Shown piece by piece: positions 49,205-57,206 of a stretch of DNA of 64,000 bases (positions are counted from its first letter, which is position 1; every line of letters starts with the position of its first letter). The stretch spans positions 1-64,000 of the forward strand of contig JARRJS010000001.1 in assembly GCA_037388885.1 (NCBI GenBank), written 5' to 3'. The position numbers and the translations under genes are program-made. The stretch is from JARRJS01 sp037388885. Lineage in GTDB: Bacteria; Gemmatimonadota; Gemmatimonadetes; Longimicrobiales; RSA9. The notes beneath the pieces are model-generated. The model was not told the origin of the DNA, made no database searches, and saw only the letters and a program-made list of their open reading frames with translations.

Positions 49205-50650
49205 ATGAAGGTTCAGTCCCGGTTGCTGATCACGCTTGCGGGTGTGGTCGTGCTCATGGCGATCCCATCCGTCTACGGGTTGCGTCAGCTCAATCGCCTA
49301 GAGGACATCGCCGTCGGCCTGCGCGGCCAACACGCCCGGGCAAACCTGGCCCAGGGCCGACTCGAGACTGAGCTGGCGGACCTGGATCGGTTCGAGCGCA
49401 GCTATATCATCAGGCCCAGCAATGAGCTGCGCCGGAGCATCAACCGCTCACTCGTGCTGCTTCAGACCCGCATCGCCGATCTGGAAGAGGCGGGTTACAG
49501 CAAGACCTCCGCTCCGACCAAGGCGCTTGTCGATTCGCTGTCCAACGCCACACAACACGTCGAAGCCCTGATGGAAGCCGGACGCTACGATCAGGCCACC
49601 GACTTTTTCGAGACGGTGAAACCGTTGATAGAAAGGACACGCGCTTCCCTGACCGGCATCGCCGACGTCATTGATCAGCGTAGCCAGCAGAACGCGCATC
49701 GGGCGGAATCGTTGAGCCGCGACGCAGCCGAGACGGTCTCCATCACCTTCATCGTGGGCATCGCGCTCACCGTCCTGGTTGGCATCACCATCACCCGCAT
49801 GCTGTCCGCGCCGTTGCGCAAGCTGAGCGACGCTACAGCCGCGGTGGCCGATGGCAAATTCGTGGCACCACCCGACCTGCCGTACAACCGTAACGACGAG
49901 ATCGGCGAGCTGTCCCGGTCGTTCGGCTCCATGACCGAGCGGCTGGCCGAGCTCGACCAACTCAAGGCGGAGTTCATCAGCCTGGCCAGCCACGAGCTGA
50001 AGACGCCCATCAACGTCGTCGGCGGGTACATCGAGCTGCTGGAGGAAGGCCTGTACGGCGGGGTGAACCCAAGGCAACGCGAAGCCCTGGACCTGATCCT
50101 CGCCCAGACCGAAAACCTCACACGTCTCGTCAACCAGCTGCTGGACCTCGGCCGCTTCGAATCCGGCGGCTTCCAGATCCATTTCCAGGACGTCGAGCTG
50201 GGAACGCTGATGGACCGGTTGCACCGCACGTTCCGGGCTTTGGCCGAACAGAAGCAGATCGACTTCGCCATGGACATCGCCGCGCCGCTGCCCATCGTGC
50301 GCGCCGACCCGGATCGCCTCGAGCACGAGGTGTTCGGCAACCTGCTCTCCAACGCCTTCAAGTTCACGCCACCCGGCGGACGTGTGCGTGTCACGGTGGC
50401 CAGCCGCGACGCCATGGTGGAGATCGCCGTCGAAGACACCGGCGCCGGCATCCCCCGGGAGGAGCTGGCCAAGATCTTTGAGAAGTACTACCAGGTCGGA
50501 AAAGAGGCGCGGGCCCAGGGCAGCGGACTCGGCCTTGCCATCGCGCGCCAGATCGTGCACGCGCATCACGGTGATATCGGCGTGGACAGCGAAGTGGGCC
50601 GTGGCACCCGGTTCTGGATCCACCTCCCTGCTGACTCCCAGGACGCCTGA
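49205..50650 (+). CDS. Membrane sensor histidine kinase with HAMP domain
   Basis: A 481-residue sensor kinase. It has TM1 (about 7-25), a periplasmic helical sensor domain (26-175), TM2 (178-198), HAMP (198-250), then HisKA with His263 in FISLASHELKTPINVVGGYIE and an HATPase_c domain (FGNLLSNAFKFTPPGG, VEDTGAGIPREELAKIFEKYYQ, GSGLGLAIARQIV, GRGTRFWIHLP). It phosphorylates a response regulator, but none is encoded beside it, so its partner lies elsewhere. The lipoprotein directly upstream may modulate sensing. Confidence 0.93.
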   Translation: MKVQSRLLITLAGVVVLMAIPSVYGLRQLNRLEDIAVGLRGQHARANLAQGRLETELADLDRFERSYIIRPSNELRRSINRSLVLLQTRIADLEEAGYSKTSAPTKALVDSLSNATQHVEALMEAGRYDQATDFFETVKPLIERTRASLTGIADVIDQRSQQNAHRAESLSRDAAETVSITFIVGIALTVLVGITITRMLSAPLRKLSDATAAVADGKFVAPPDLPYNRNDEIGELSRSFGSMTERLAELDQLKAEFISLASHELKTPINVVGGYIELLEEGLYGGVNPRQREALDLILAQTENLTRLVNQLLDLGRFESGGFQIHFQDVELGTLMDRLHRTFRALAEQKQIDFAMDIAAPLPIVRADPDRLEHEVFGNLLSNAFKFTPPGGRVRVTVASRDAMVEIAVEDTGAGIPREELAKIFEKYYQVGKEARAQGSGLGLAIARQIVHAHHGDIGVDSEVGRGTRFWIHLPADSQDA

Positions 50651-50750
50651 CCACCCGGCGGCGCCACTGCGGTCGCCGCCGATCGAGCGGCATCGACACC
50701 CGGCAGACGCGCCACTAGTTTGGACGGGACCGCAACAGCAGGTGCATACG

Positions 50751-51011
50751 ATGAGAGCCGGCCACCAAGACCACCACCTGGCCACCGTCAGCCACGATGG
50801 GCGCTTCTGGGACGTCTACCTCGAGATCCAGGAATCCGACCGACGTGGCCCCGCACGCGGACGACTGGCTTTCTCCGCCGCCGACGACGAGCAGGAACGC
50901 ATCCGCACCGCGGTCATCTTCGTCGAGCCCAGCGAGGACGAGGTCCTGCGTCGCGCCCGTGAGTTCGAAACCCACCAGCTGATCGGCCTGCTCCGCTCCT
51001 GCCTGCCCTGA
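50751..51011 (+). CDS. Small hypothetical protein
   Basis: An 86-residue acidic cytoplasmic protein. VSHDGRFWDVYLEI and ARGRLAFSAADDEQERIRTAVIFVEPSEDEVLRRARE suggest three to four beta strands then a helix, and the C-terminus is QLIGLLRSCLP. ATG at 50751 has CAGGTG upstream. It follows the histidine kinase by 100 bases and converges on the small transglycosylase. I do not recognise the family. Confidence 0.6.
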   Translation: MRAGHQDHHLATVSHDGRFWDVYLEIQESDRRGPARGRLAFSAADDEQERIRTAVIFVEPSEDEVLRRAREFETHQLIGLLRSCLP

Positions 51012-51033
51012 AGTCGAACGACGACGCACGGGG

Positions 51034-51729
51034 CTACGGCGCAGCCGCAGCCACCGTCCGGGGCGTCAGCCAGGCCAGGATCGCTGCCCGGCCCGCCTTC
51101 GCGAACACACGATTCGGGTATTGCTGGCAATCCGGCGTATTCGTTCCGTGCACGCACCCGTTGTACCGTAGCAGGGCGCGCTCCACGTTGCCGCCCGTGC
51201 GCCGCAGATCGTTCGCAAAGATTTGCGCCCCGTGACAGATGTTCGTGTCGATGTCCTCCAGGTTCGCACCACAACCCCACCGCCCATCGTGCTCCGGCAT
51301 CACCTGCATCAGACCCACCGCGCCCACCGAGCTCCTGGCATCCGGCTTCAACCACGGGTTCTCCACCAACAGAACCGCCAGCAACAGTCGCGGCTCCACC
51401 TGCGTCCGGTTCGCCTCACGCACCAGCGCCACCGAGATCCGCCGTACCAGCTTCGGGTCATCCCGGTACCGCAGCAGAACCCGCTCCATGGGCACGACCT
51501 CCGACCGATAATAGTCCGTCACCCGGTCGAAGTTCGTCTTCAAGCTTTCGGCCTTCACCATCAGGTCCCCAACCTGTCCCGCCGGATCCATGCTCGAAGA
51601 CCGTTGCACGGGCACGCCACCGTATAAACGCCCGGCCGTCAACACAACGACCGCCAGCGTTCCCAACGCGGACCATAATCGCCATCGGCCGACGATCGCC
51701 CCACGCATCCATGTCTTTATCGCCTGCAT
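51034..51729 (-). CDS. Lytic transglycosylase, SLT domain, membrane-anchored (second copy)
   Basis: A 231-residue paralogue of the gene at 31666-32400. It has one N-terminal hydrophobic anchor (WSALGTLAVVVLTAGRLYG), a helical region, then catalytic Glu123 in LLVENPWLKPDARSSVGAVGLMQVMP, and LLRYNGCVHGTNTPDCQQYPNRV. The same Cys pattern (WGCGANL, TNICHG, NGCVHG, PDCQQ) is kept, pointing to shared disulfides in the periplasm. ATG at 51729 has GGGGAG upstream. Confidence 0.88.
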   Translation of the reverse strand: MQAIKTWMRGAIVGRWRLWSALGTLAVVVLTAGRLYGGVPVQRSSSMDPAGQVGDLMVKAESLKTNFDRVTDYYRSEVVPMERVLLRYRDDPKLVRRISVALVREANRTQVEPRLLLAVLLVENPWLKPDARSSVGAVGLMQVMPEHDGRWGCGANLEDIDTNICHGAQIFANDLRRTGGNVERALLRYNGCVHGTNTPDCQQYPNRVFAKAGRAAILAWLTPRTVAAAAP

Positions 51730-52087
51730 CTATCGACTCCCCTCGACCTTGTTCCTCACTCGGACGGCGGGCCTGTTGCCCGCCGCGCTTGCCTACCCCG
51801 TGCAAGCCGTGTACCCGCACGGCCCTTCTCGTATGGAAACCGCCCGGCTCCTCCGGAGTCGCACCGATAACACCACACGGCGCCCCCCGGTTCCACCACG
51901 ACGGGCCTCGGGTTGCCCCGCGAGCTATGCCATAATGACAGCAATCCGGCGAACGCGGCCTCCTGCGTATGTTTTCAGGCAGCGGCGGGCCGGAGGGCGG
52001 TTGCGGAGGGGATGGGGGGATGGTAGGATATTTGTTTGGTTCCCCGGGACCGTCCGTCACCGCATCAAGACTCACACGGGAGGGCGA
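51730..52087. other. Divergent spacer with no recognisable gene
   Basis: These 358 bases separate the divergent transglycosylase and AbrB-like genes. They must contain their promoters. A CATAAT hexamer (near 51932) is a possible -10 box but no -35 is at a proper distance. Open frames running through are not conserved. I looked for a riboswitch and saw none. Confidence 0.4.
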
Positions 52088-52291
52088 ATGGCGCTATATC
52101 GGACGCTGTACTACAGCGATTTCAACGTGGGCGTCGGCGGCCGTGTGACGATCCCGCAGGACATTCGTGATGATCTGGGCATAGCGGACGGTGACCTGTT
52201 GACGGCCCGGGTCGAGGAAAGTCCCGACGGCACGCGGCAGCTGGTGATGTGGCGTGCGAAAGAGCAGCCCGAAGAGGCCAGCGAAGACTAG
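52088..52291 (+). CDS. AbrB/SpoVT-type DNA-binding protein
   Basis: A 67-residue swapped-hairpin regulator. GGRVTIPQDIRDDLGIADGDLLTARVEE is the AbrB/MazE-like fold: strand, P-x-x-I-R-x-x-L helix, D-G-D turn. ATG at 52088 has GGGAGGG upstream. Such proteins are transition-state regulators or antitoxins; no toxin follows, since the next gene converges from the minus strand. The N-terminal MALYRTLYYSDFNVGV is an unusual extension. Confidence 0.85.
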   Translation: MALYRTLYYSDFNVGVGGRVTIPQDIRDDLGIADGDLLTARVEESPDGTRQLVMWRAKEQPEEASED

Positions 52292-52415
52292 AGCCGGGTA
52301 CCCGGACCGCTGAGCCGACCCCAGACGCCTTTCCGGGCCACGCCCGGACGTTGCTGCACGTCGTCCCCCCACTCCCGACGTCCCCCATTTCGCTTTCCCT
52401 GCGCCTTTCCCCTCG

Positions 52416-53807
52416 TCAACGGCTGTGCACATCCAGGTCGGTCCACCGCAACAACTCGCGCAGGGGTCCGTGTCCGTCGTGGTGCCATTCCACGGGCGGC
52501 CACGGCAGGTGTTCGAAGTCGGTGATGCGCACGACGCCGAGGCGGGCGAGCTGAACGGCGAGCGTGTGCAGGCGATCTCCGACGCCGACGAGGGCAGCAG
52601 ATTGCAGGAAGCGGCGGAACGGCCGCAGGTGTTCCGGTACCTCCTCCAGCCGCGCAACGGGCTTGACCCACAGCATACGGTTCAGGCACGACGGGGTGAA
52701 AGTGGGGTCATCGTCCAAAATGACGGTGAAGCGTGTGCCCGTCCCCGCCAGGACCCGCACATTCGTGCCGCCCAGTTCCCGGAACTCCGCACCACCGCGC
52801 ATTTGCTGGATGGCGGCGGCCTCGGAGGGCGTGATGGGCCCGCGCGGCAGCTCGGTTTCGACGCGTTCGAACGCGTCTGCGACTTTCGCCGAGAATCGTT
52901 CGGGTGAGGCATCGCCACCGCGCTCCACGTAAACGACGTGCGGTGACACGCATCCGTGCTGGTCAAAGATGGCGGTCGCCCGGGCGACCTGGTCGGCCGT
53001 GCCGGGGTCGGCGTCCCGGCCGACCAAGCCGAACGAGATGCGCGGTCCATGGAGCACGAAGCGTGTGCCGGGCTTCACCATGTGCTGCAGGGACGCGGCA
53101 GGCTCTTCGCCGCCGTACACGACGACGGCGTCGGCTTCTTCGATCGCGGTGGCGTTCAGGTCCTCCTGCGTTCCAGGCCAGTAGGTGATGGCGAGGCACT
53201 CGCCGAGGCCCGGATCGATGCGGGCCAGTGCACGCGCGAAGAGCGCGGGCAGCAAAGGCTCGTCGACGCCGGTCTTGGCCAGGGTAGCAGCACGCACGAG
53301 AAGGGATCGGGCGGCCGCGGTGACGGCCACGCCGGGGACGTTTCCGGCAAAGACGTGGAAAGCCAGCTCCGGGCCGAGGGCGAGCACCTCCCGGGCGGCG
53401 GCCCGGTCGGATATGAACCGGTCCAGGACCGCGGGGTCGCCCAACTCCACGTTCAGCAACCGGAGCAGGGAATCGGCGGTCCAGTCGGCGCTCATGCGGT
53501 CAAGCACGAGCCGGCTCATGGCGGGCGAGTATCGAGTGATCGCCGGGAGCGCGGCCTCGGCCAGCTCGCGGAGCGGCCCGGTCCGCAGACGCGCCGCGGC
53601 GGCGTCGATGGCCGCGACGATGTCTGCAACCGGTCGATCGACGAGGTGCCGCTCACGGGCTTCGACCAGACGGCGGGCCAGCCCGTGCACGTGTTTCGGC
53701 GCAAGCACGGGCACGCGAAGTCGGACGTCGTCGTAGTCGAGGGTGGTCCACTCCCGGTGCTTTTCCAGGTCCAGGCCCGGGAGATGGAAGGCGTCGATGG
53801 CGCTCAT
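52416..53807 (-). CDS. luxC: Acyl-CoA/acyl-protein reductase, LuxC family
   Basis: A 463-residue NADPH-dependent reductase that turns an acyl group carried as thioester on its catalytic Cys into a fatty aldehyde. Cys286 lies in DQHGCVSPHVVYVERGG, and the aldehyde-dehydrogenase-like fold shows AITYWPGTQEDLNATAIEEADAVVVYGGE and FVLHGPRISFGLVG. Its ATG overlaps the luxE-like stop (ATGA at 53804-53807). There is no luciferase (luxAB) or luxD transferase nearby, so the aldehyde serves another purpose, perhaps a lipid or signal. The partner LuxE-like synthetase loads the acyl group. Confidence 0.92.
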   Translation of the reverse strand: MSAIDAFHLPGLDLEKHREWTTLDYDDVRLRVPVLAPKHVHGLARRLVEARERHLVDRPVADIVAAIDAAAARLRTGPLRELAEAALPAITRYSPAMSRLVLDRMSADWTADSLLRLLNVELGDPAVLDRFISDRAAAREVLALGPELAFHVFAGNVPGVAVTAAARSLLVRAATLAKTGVDEPLLPALFARALARIDPGLGECLAITYWPGTQEDLNATAIEEADAVVVYGGEEPAASLQHMVKPGTRFVLHGPRISFGLVGRDADPGTADQVARATAIFDQHGCVSPHVVYVERGGDASPERFSAKVADAFERVETELPRGPITPSEAAAIQQMRGGAEFRELGGTNVRVLAGTGTRFTVILDDDPTFTPSCLNRMLWVKPVARLEEVPEHLRPFRRFLQSAALVGVGDRLHTLAVQLARLGVVRITDFEHLPWPPVEWHHDGHGPLRELLRWTDLDVHSR

Positions 53808-54916
53808 CGGTCTTCGGCGTGTAGCAGCTGATCCATGGCGAGAGAACAGCCGCGAGGCGGCGCACCCGCAGCGCGGCCCAGCAGGACGAAGCCGTCGTAT
53901 TGCGCACGGCCCACGTCCTCGGTCTGGATGGCCAGGACGCTTGCGACGTTCGCCAGATCGTAGTGGCGTAGCAAGCCGATGTCGCCGATCGGCACCGGCT
54001 GCAGGCTCTCGCCGTCCACGACGACGGTGCGCACCCACGGCGGGCCCAGCTTCCGGCGGACGCCGGCCGGGGCTGATCGCCCCCGCATGCTGTCCCACAG
54101 CGTGGAGTCGTAGAACTGGGAAAGCATCTCGGTCATGCCGTATTCGTTGACGCATGCCGCTTCGGGGATCCCCAGGCGCCGGACGTACTCCCTGCGCAGG
54201 GCATCCCCGGACACCGCCCGTCCGCGCCCCTTGTAGCCACCGGTGTCCATGAGACGCGAGCCTTCCGGCAATGCCAGGGACACACCGCGCCCCGACAGAT
54301 CGTCCAGCCAGTGAATGAACGCCGCGGATGTGCCCAGCAGGCACACCGGGCCGGCATCCCGCGCGGCGAGTGCCGCTTCCAGGCCGGCCACATCCAGACC
54401 CGTCGGACTCGCGAACCATCCGGAGTCGTCCGGTGCCAGCTCGTCCATCAGTGCACCGACCATGAACGACAACGACGAGTCCGGCGCGTCCTCGGGGTGC
54501 GGAATCAGCGACAGCATCCGGGGCCGGGCGCCGTCGGGCAGCACGTACGTTTCGAAGGTGGGCATAAGCGAGGCTCGGTAGAGGCCGAGGTCCCGCACGT
54601 AATGCGTGCCGCGCGCCTGCGACCCGCGTGTGGTGCCGCTCGTACGGAACACGGCTTCGGCGTGGTCCGGCGCCCCACCGGCCAGCGCCAGCTCCTTGAA
54701 CGCGGCCGTGGGCACACCGGGGATCTGTTGCCAGTGGCTCACATCCGCTGTCACGCCGCGCCGCCGCGCATACGCGGCCAGAGCCGGATCGTTGGCGAGC
54801 TGGTAACGGAAGATGCGACGCGCCATGTCGTCGAAGACGTCGTCAGAGATGGGGCGAACACCCTGCCGGCACAACGCCAGCACGGCATCCCGGATCGCGG
54901 AGAACGCCTCGCTCAC
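53804..54916 (-). CDS. luxE: Acyl-protein synthetase, LuxE family
   Basis: A 370-residue adenylating enzyme that activates a fatty acid with ATP and passes it to the LuxC-type reductase. FRTSGTTRGS is the phosphate-binding loop and VNEYGMTEMLSQFYD the adenylate-forming motif of the LuxE branch; LRHYDLANVASVLAIQTEDVG follows. GTG at 54916 has GAGGAG at 6 bases; a GTG two codons earlier is too close to it. It is overlapped by luxC downstream and lies 9 bases after the DUF255 gene. Confidence 0.92.
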   Translation of the reverse strand: MSEAFSAIRDAVLALCRQGVRPISDDVFDDMARRIFRYQLANDPALAAYARRRGVTADVSHWQQIPGVPTAAFKELALAGGAPDHAEAVFRTSGTTRGSQARGTHYVRDLGLYRASLMPTFETYVLPDGARPRMLSLIPHPEDAPDSSLSFMVGALMDELAPDDSGWFASPTGLDVAGLEAALAARDAGPVCLLGTSAAFIHWLDDLSGRGVSLALPEGSRLMDTGGYKGRGRAVSGDALRREYVRRLGIPEAACVNEYGMTEMLSQFYDSTLWDSMRGRSAPAGVRRKLGPPWVRTVVVDGESLQPVPIGDIGLLRHYDLANVASVLAIQTEDVGRAQYDGFVLLGRAAGAPPRGCSLAMDQLLHAEDR

Positions 54917-54925
54917 GACCACTCC

Positions 54926-56443
54926 TCACCCCACGGCACGAAAGTACGTTTCCGCCGCCAGCGCGAACACGGCGCCGTCCGTTCCATAACGGCCCGCGAC
55001 CGGCGCCAGCACCGCCAGTGTGCGTTCCGCCACGTCACGTAGCGTATCCCTGCCGGTCACCGCGGCCAGCTCCAGGAAGAGCAACGCGGCTTCTGCATTT
55101 CCCACGAACGGCCGGTCCGGGTAGCGGAGCGCACCCACGTCCTCCTCCCCCGGTACGTGGTCGAGGAAGGCGCCGTCTTCGGCCCACAGGTGTCGTTCCA
55201 TGGCACGGGCGAGCCGCAGCGACTCCTCGGCGAGGTCCGGGCGGCTCGCAGCGCGCGCGACGGCGTTGCACGCCCGGGCCGTCGCCACGACATCCGCCAG
55301 CAGGCCCGACCGGCGTGGCTCTTCCACCTGGTGGAACAGCAGATCATCGGGCGCGGACATGGTGGCAAGAAGGGCGGTCAAGCCACGCTCCGCGCGGCTG
55401 ATCCATTCCGGCTGGTCGAGAACCCGGCCCGCGTCGGCGAGGGCGCGAATCCACTGTCCGGTGGGCGACGTGTAGGCAGTCAGATCGACCGGCGGCTCAT
55501 CGACGGCGGCGCGGGCGTTGGCCTCGGACGCGAAATACTCCGGATCCGCCGCCTGGCTGGTGCCCCAGAGTCCGTCCTTGCGGGACAGCCGGGTCTCGAC
55601 CCAGTGAACGGCGCTCTCCGCCGCAGCGCGCCAGTCCGCACGGTCCCGCATGGAGGCACCCAGGGCGTAGGAAGCCAGGAACCCGGCTTGCGCGGACAGC
55701 AGCTTCTCACGACGCGGCTCGGTCCAGTCCGGCGCCAGGGCATAGCGAAAGAACCCGCCATCCACGTCGTCGTGCAGGTCGCCGGCCAGCATCCCGTCCA
55801 GCGTATGCTCAGCCATGGCCATGCGTTCGGGATCCTCGTCCAGAGCCGCCGAAAAGCCGAGCTCGATCACCGCCGGCACCAGGAACTTGGGCGCGTCGCC
55901 GAAGCCGCCGTTGCGCGCGTCGAAGGTATTCCGGAGCACGAGCGACACATCGTCCACGGCCTCCCGCCGCAACGGCTCGCGGTCACGGCTCTGTGCACGT
56001 TCCACCTCGAGCGCGTGTCGCCTGCGCTCGATTTCCGCCGTCAACTCGTCGCGTCGCTCGGCCCAGGCTGCCAGCACGGCCTGGGCAGCCGCCCTGAACG
56101 GCTCCGGCTCGACGAACGTGCCCGACCACAGCACCTCGCCCGTGGGCGTCAAGAACGCCGTCGTCGGCCAGCCGCCCGCGATGTACCGGTCCTGGACGTG
56201 AGGTGCCGCGTCGCCGTCCACACGGACCGGCACGAGCCGATCATTGATGAGCTCGATCACGGACGCCTCCGAGTAGGTGGTCTCGTCCATGAGCGAGCAC
56301 CAGCGACACCATGCGGCGGTGATGGCCAGCAGCACAGGCGCACCGGACACGGCCGCCGTCTCGAAAGCGTCAGCGCCCCAGGGCCGCCAATTGATCTCGG
56401 AAGCCCGGTTCGGTCGGTGCGAGAAGCGGAGCGATTCAGTCAT
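54926..56443 (-). CDS. Thioredoxin-domain DUF255/YyaL-like protein
   Basis: A 505-residue protein. The N-terminal thioredoxin-like domain (1-130) has Cys46 and Cys49 in ITAAWCRWCSLMDETTYS and PTTAFLTPTGE (cis-Pro loop). The rest is an alpha/alpha-barrel of the YyaL/SPATA20 family (GGFGDAPKFLVPAVIEL, DGGFFRYALAPDW). Full-length members are near 670 residues; this one is shorter in the barrel. No signal peptide. The role of the family is unclear, perhaps redox repair or a sugar-like epimerase barrel. It heads the luxE-luxC run. Confidence 0.88.
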   Translation of the reverse strand: MTESLRFSHRPNRASEINWRPWGADAFETAAVSGAPVLLAITAAWCRWCSLMDETTYSEASVIELINDRLVPVRVDGDAAPHVQDRYIAGGWPTTAFLTPTGEVLWSGTFVEPEPFRAAAQAVLAAWAERRDELTAEIERRRHALEVERAQSRDREPLRREAVDDVSLVLRNTFDARNGGFGDAPKFLVPAVIELGFSAALDEDPERMAMAEHTLDGMLAGDLHDDVDGGFFRYALAPDWTEPRREKLLSAQAGFLASYALGASMRDRADWRAAAESAVHWVETRLSRKDGLWGTSQAADPEYFASEANARAAVDEPPVDLTAYTSPTGQWIRALADAGRVLDQPEWISRAERGLTALLATMSAPDDLLFHQVEEPRRSGLLADVVATARACNAVARAASRPDLAEESLRLARAMERHLWAEDGAFLDHVPGEEDVGALRYPDRPFVGNAEAALLFLELAAVTGRDTLRDVAERTLAVLAPVAGRYGTDGAVFALAAETYFRAVG

Positions 56444-56576
56444 GCGATGGCTCGATCAAGGGAGCGGGCATCGAACAATAGCCGGACCGGGGAACAGCGA
56501 CCAGCGGTCGTGAGCTCCGCGCCACGGTGGGTTCGGCAGGCCGCCACCTGCAGTGGCGCCAGCGGGCGTCGCCTGT

Positions 56577-57206
56577 CTACGGGAGATTGAACTTCCTGCT
56601 TCGCGCCAGGAATCGCCGGACGGGGAGATCGAGCACGCGAATGAGCAGCCGTTTCAAACCCCTGCCGATGGCGCCGGAGACGGACCCGCTGCCGGAAACG
56701 GCAGGCTGCAGCTCGCCCTTGAGCCAGTCTTCCAGCTCATCGAGGTCCGACAGGGACAGGGTGCCGATCTCCAGGGCGGCGAGGTAGTAGTAGCGCCCCG
56801 GTTCCCCGGGCGCCATGGGCGGCACCGTCGGCTCCGCCAGGGCCCGGCTGGCTTCCCGGTACGTGGCGAACGTGTGCACGCTGTCGGTCTGCGGGTCCAG
56901 CAGCCGGTACACCCCGGAAAGCGGCTCGTACTGCAGCACGAGGGTCCAGCGGGAGCGATCGACCAGGTTGTCGAACAGCTTGTCGTGCCACAACTCGACG
57001 GAGAACCGGAGCCTGAGCGGTAGTCCAGAATGGACGGCATCCCGCAGCGCCGGGTCATCCAGCGCGTTCCCCAGATGGAGTGCTGGCTGCAGGCCGGGCT
57101 GCTCCACGACCACCGACAGACCGGCATCCCGGCTTTCCGCCGGTGCGCCAGACTGCGCCTCGGCCACGGAGGCAAGCAGCAGTAACAGCGCCAGTGCAAC
57201 CCTCAA
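56577..57206 (-). CDS. DUF4390-like secreted protein
   Basis: A protein of about 209 residues with signal peptide LRVALALLLLLASVAEAQS. The mature part has LSVVVEQPGLQPALHLGNALDDPALRDAVHSGLPLRLRFSVELWHDKLFDNLVDRSRW in outline and YYYLAALEIGTLSLSDLDELEDWLKGEL, like DUF4390 proteins, which are often encoded beside NtrY-type kinases. The C-terminus is basic. The start is uncertain: a TTG overlaps the stop of the barrel gene (TTGA at 57203-57206) and gives a clean signal peptide; another TTG at 57248 would extend it into that gene. It is the last gene of the five-gene operon. Confidence 0.75.
   Translation of the reverse strand: MRVALALLLLLASVAEAQSGAPAESRDAGLSVVVEQPGLQPALHLGNALDDPALRDAVHSGLPLRLRFSVELWHDKLFDNLVDRSRWTLVLQYEPLSGVYRLLDPQTDSVHTFATYREASRALAEPTVPPMAPGEPGRYYYLAALEIGTLSLSDLDELEDWLKGELQPAVSGSGSVSGAIGRGLKRLLIRVLDLPVRRFLARSRKFNLP

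Noticed and set aside
51730..52087. Riboswitch (c-di-GMP or cobalamin type) or small gene in the divergent spacer
   Set aside because: Short GC-rich stems are present but no conserved aptamer core; open frames have no family features.
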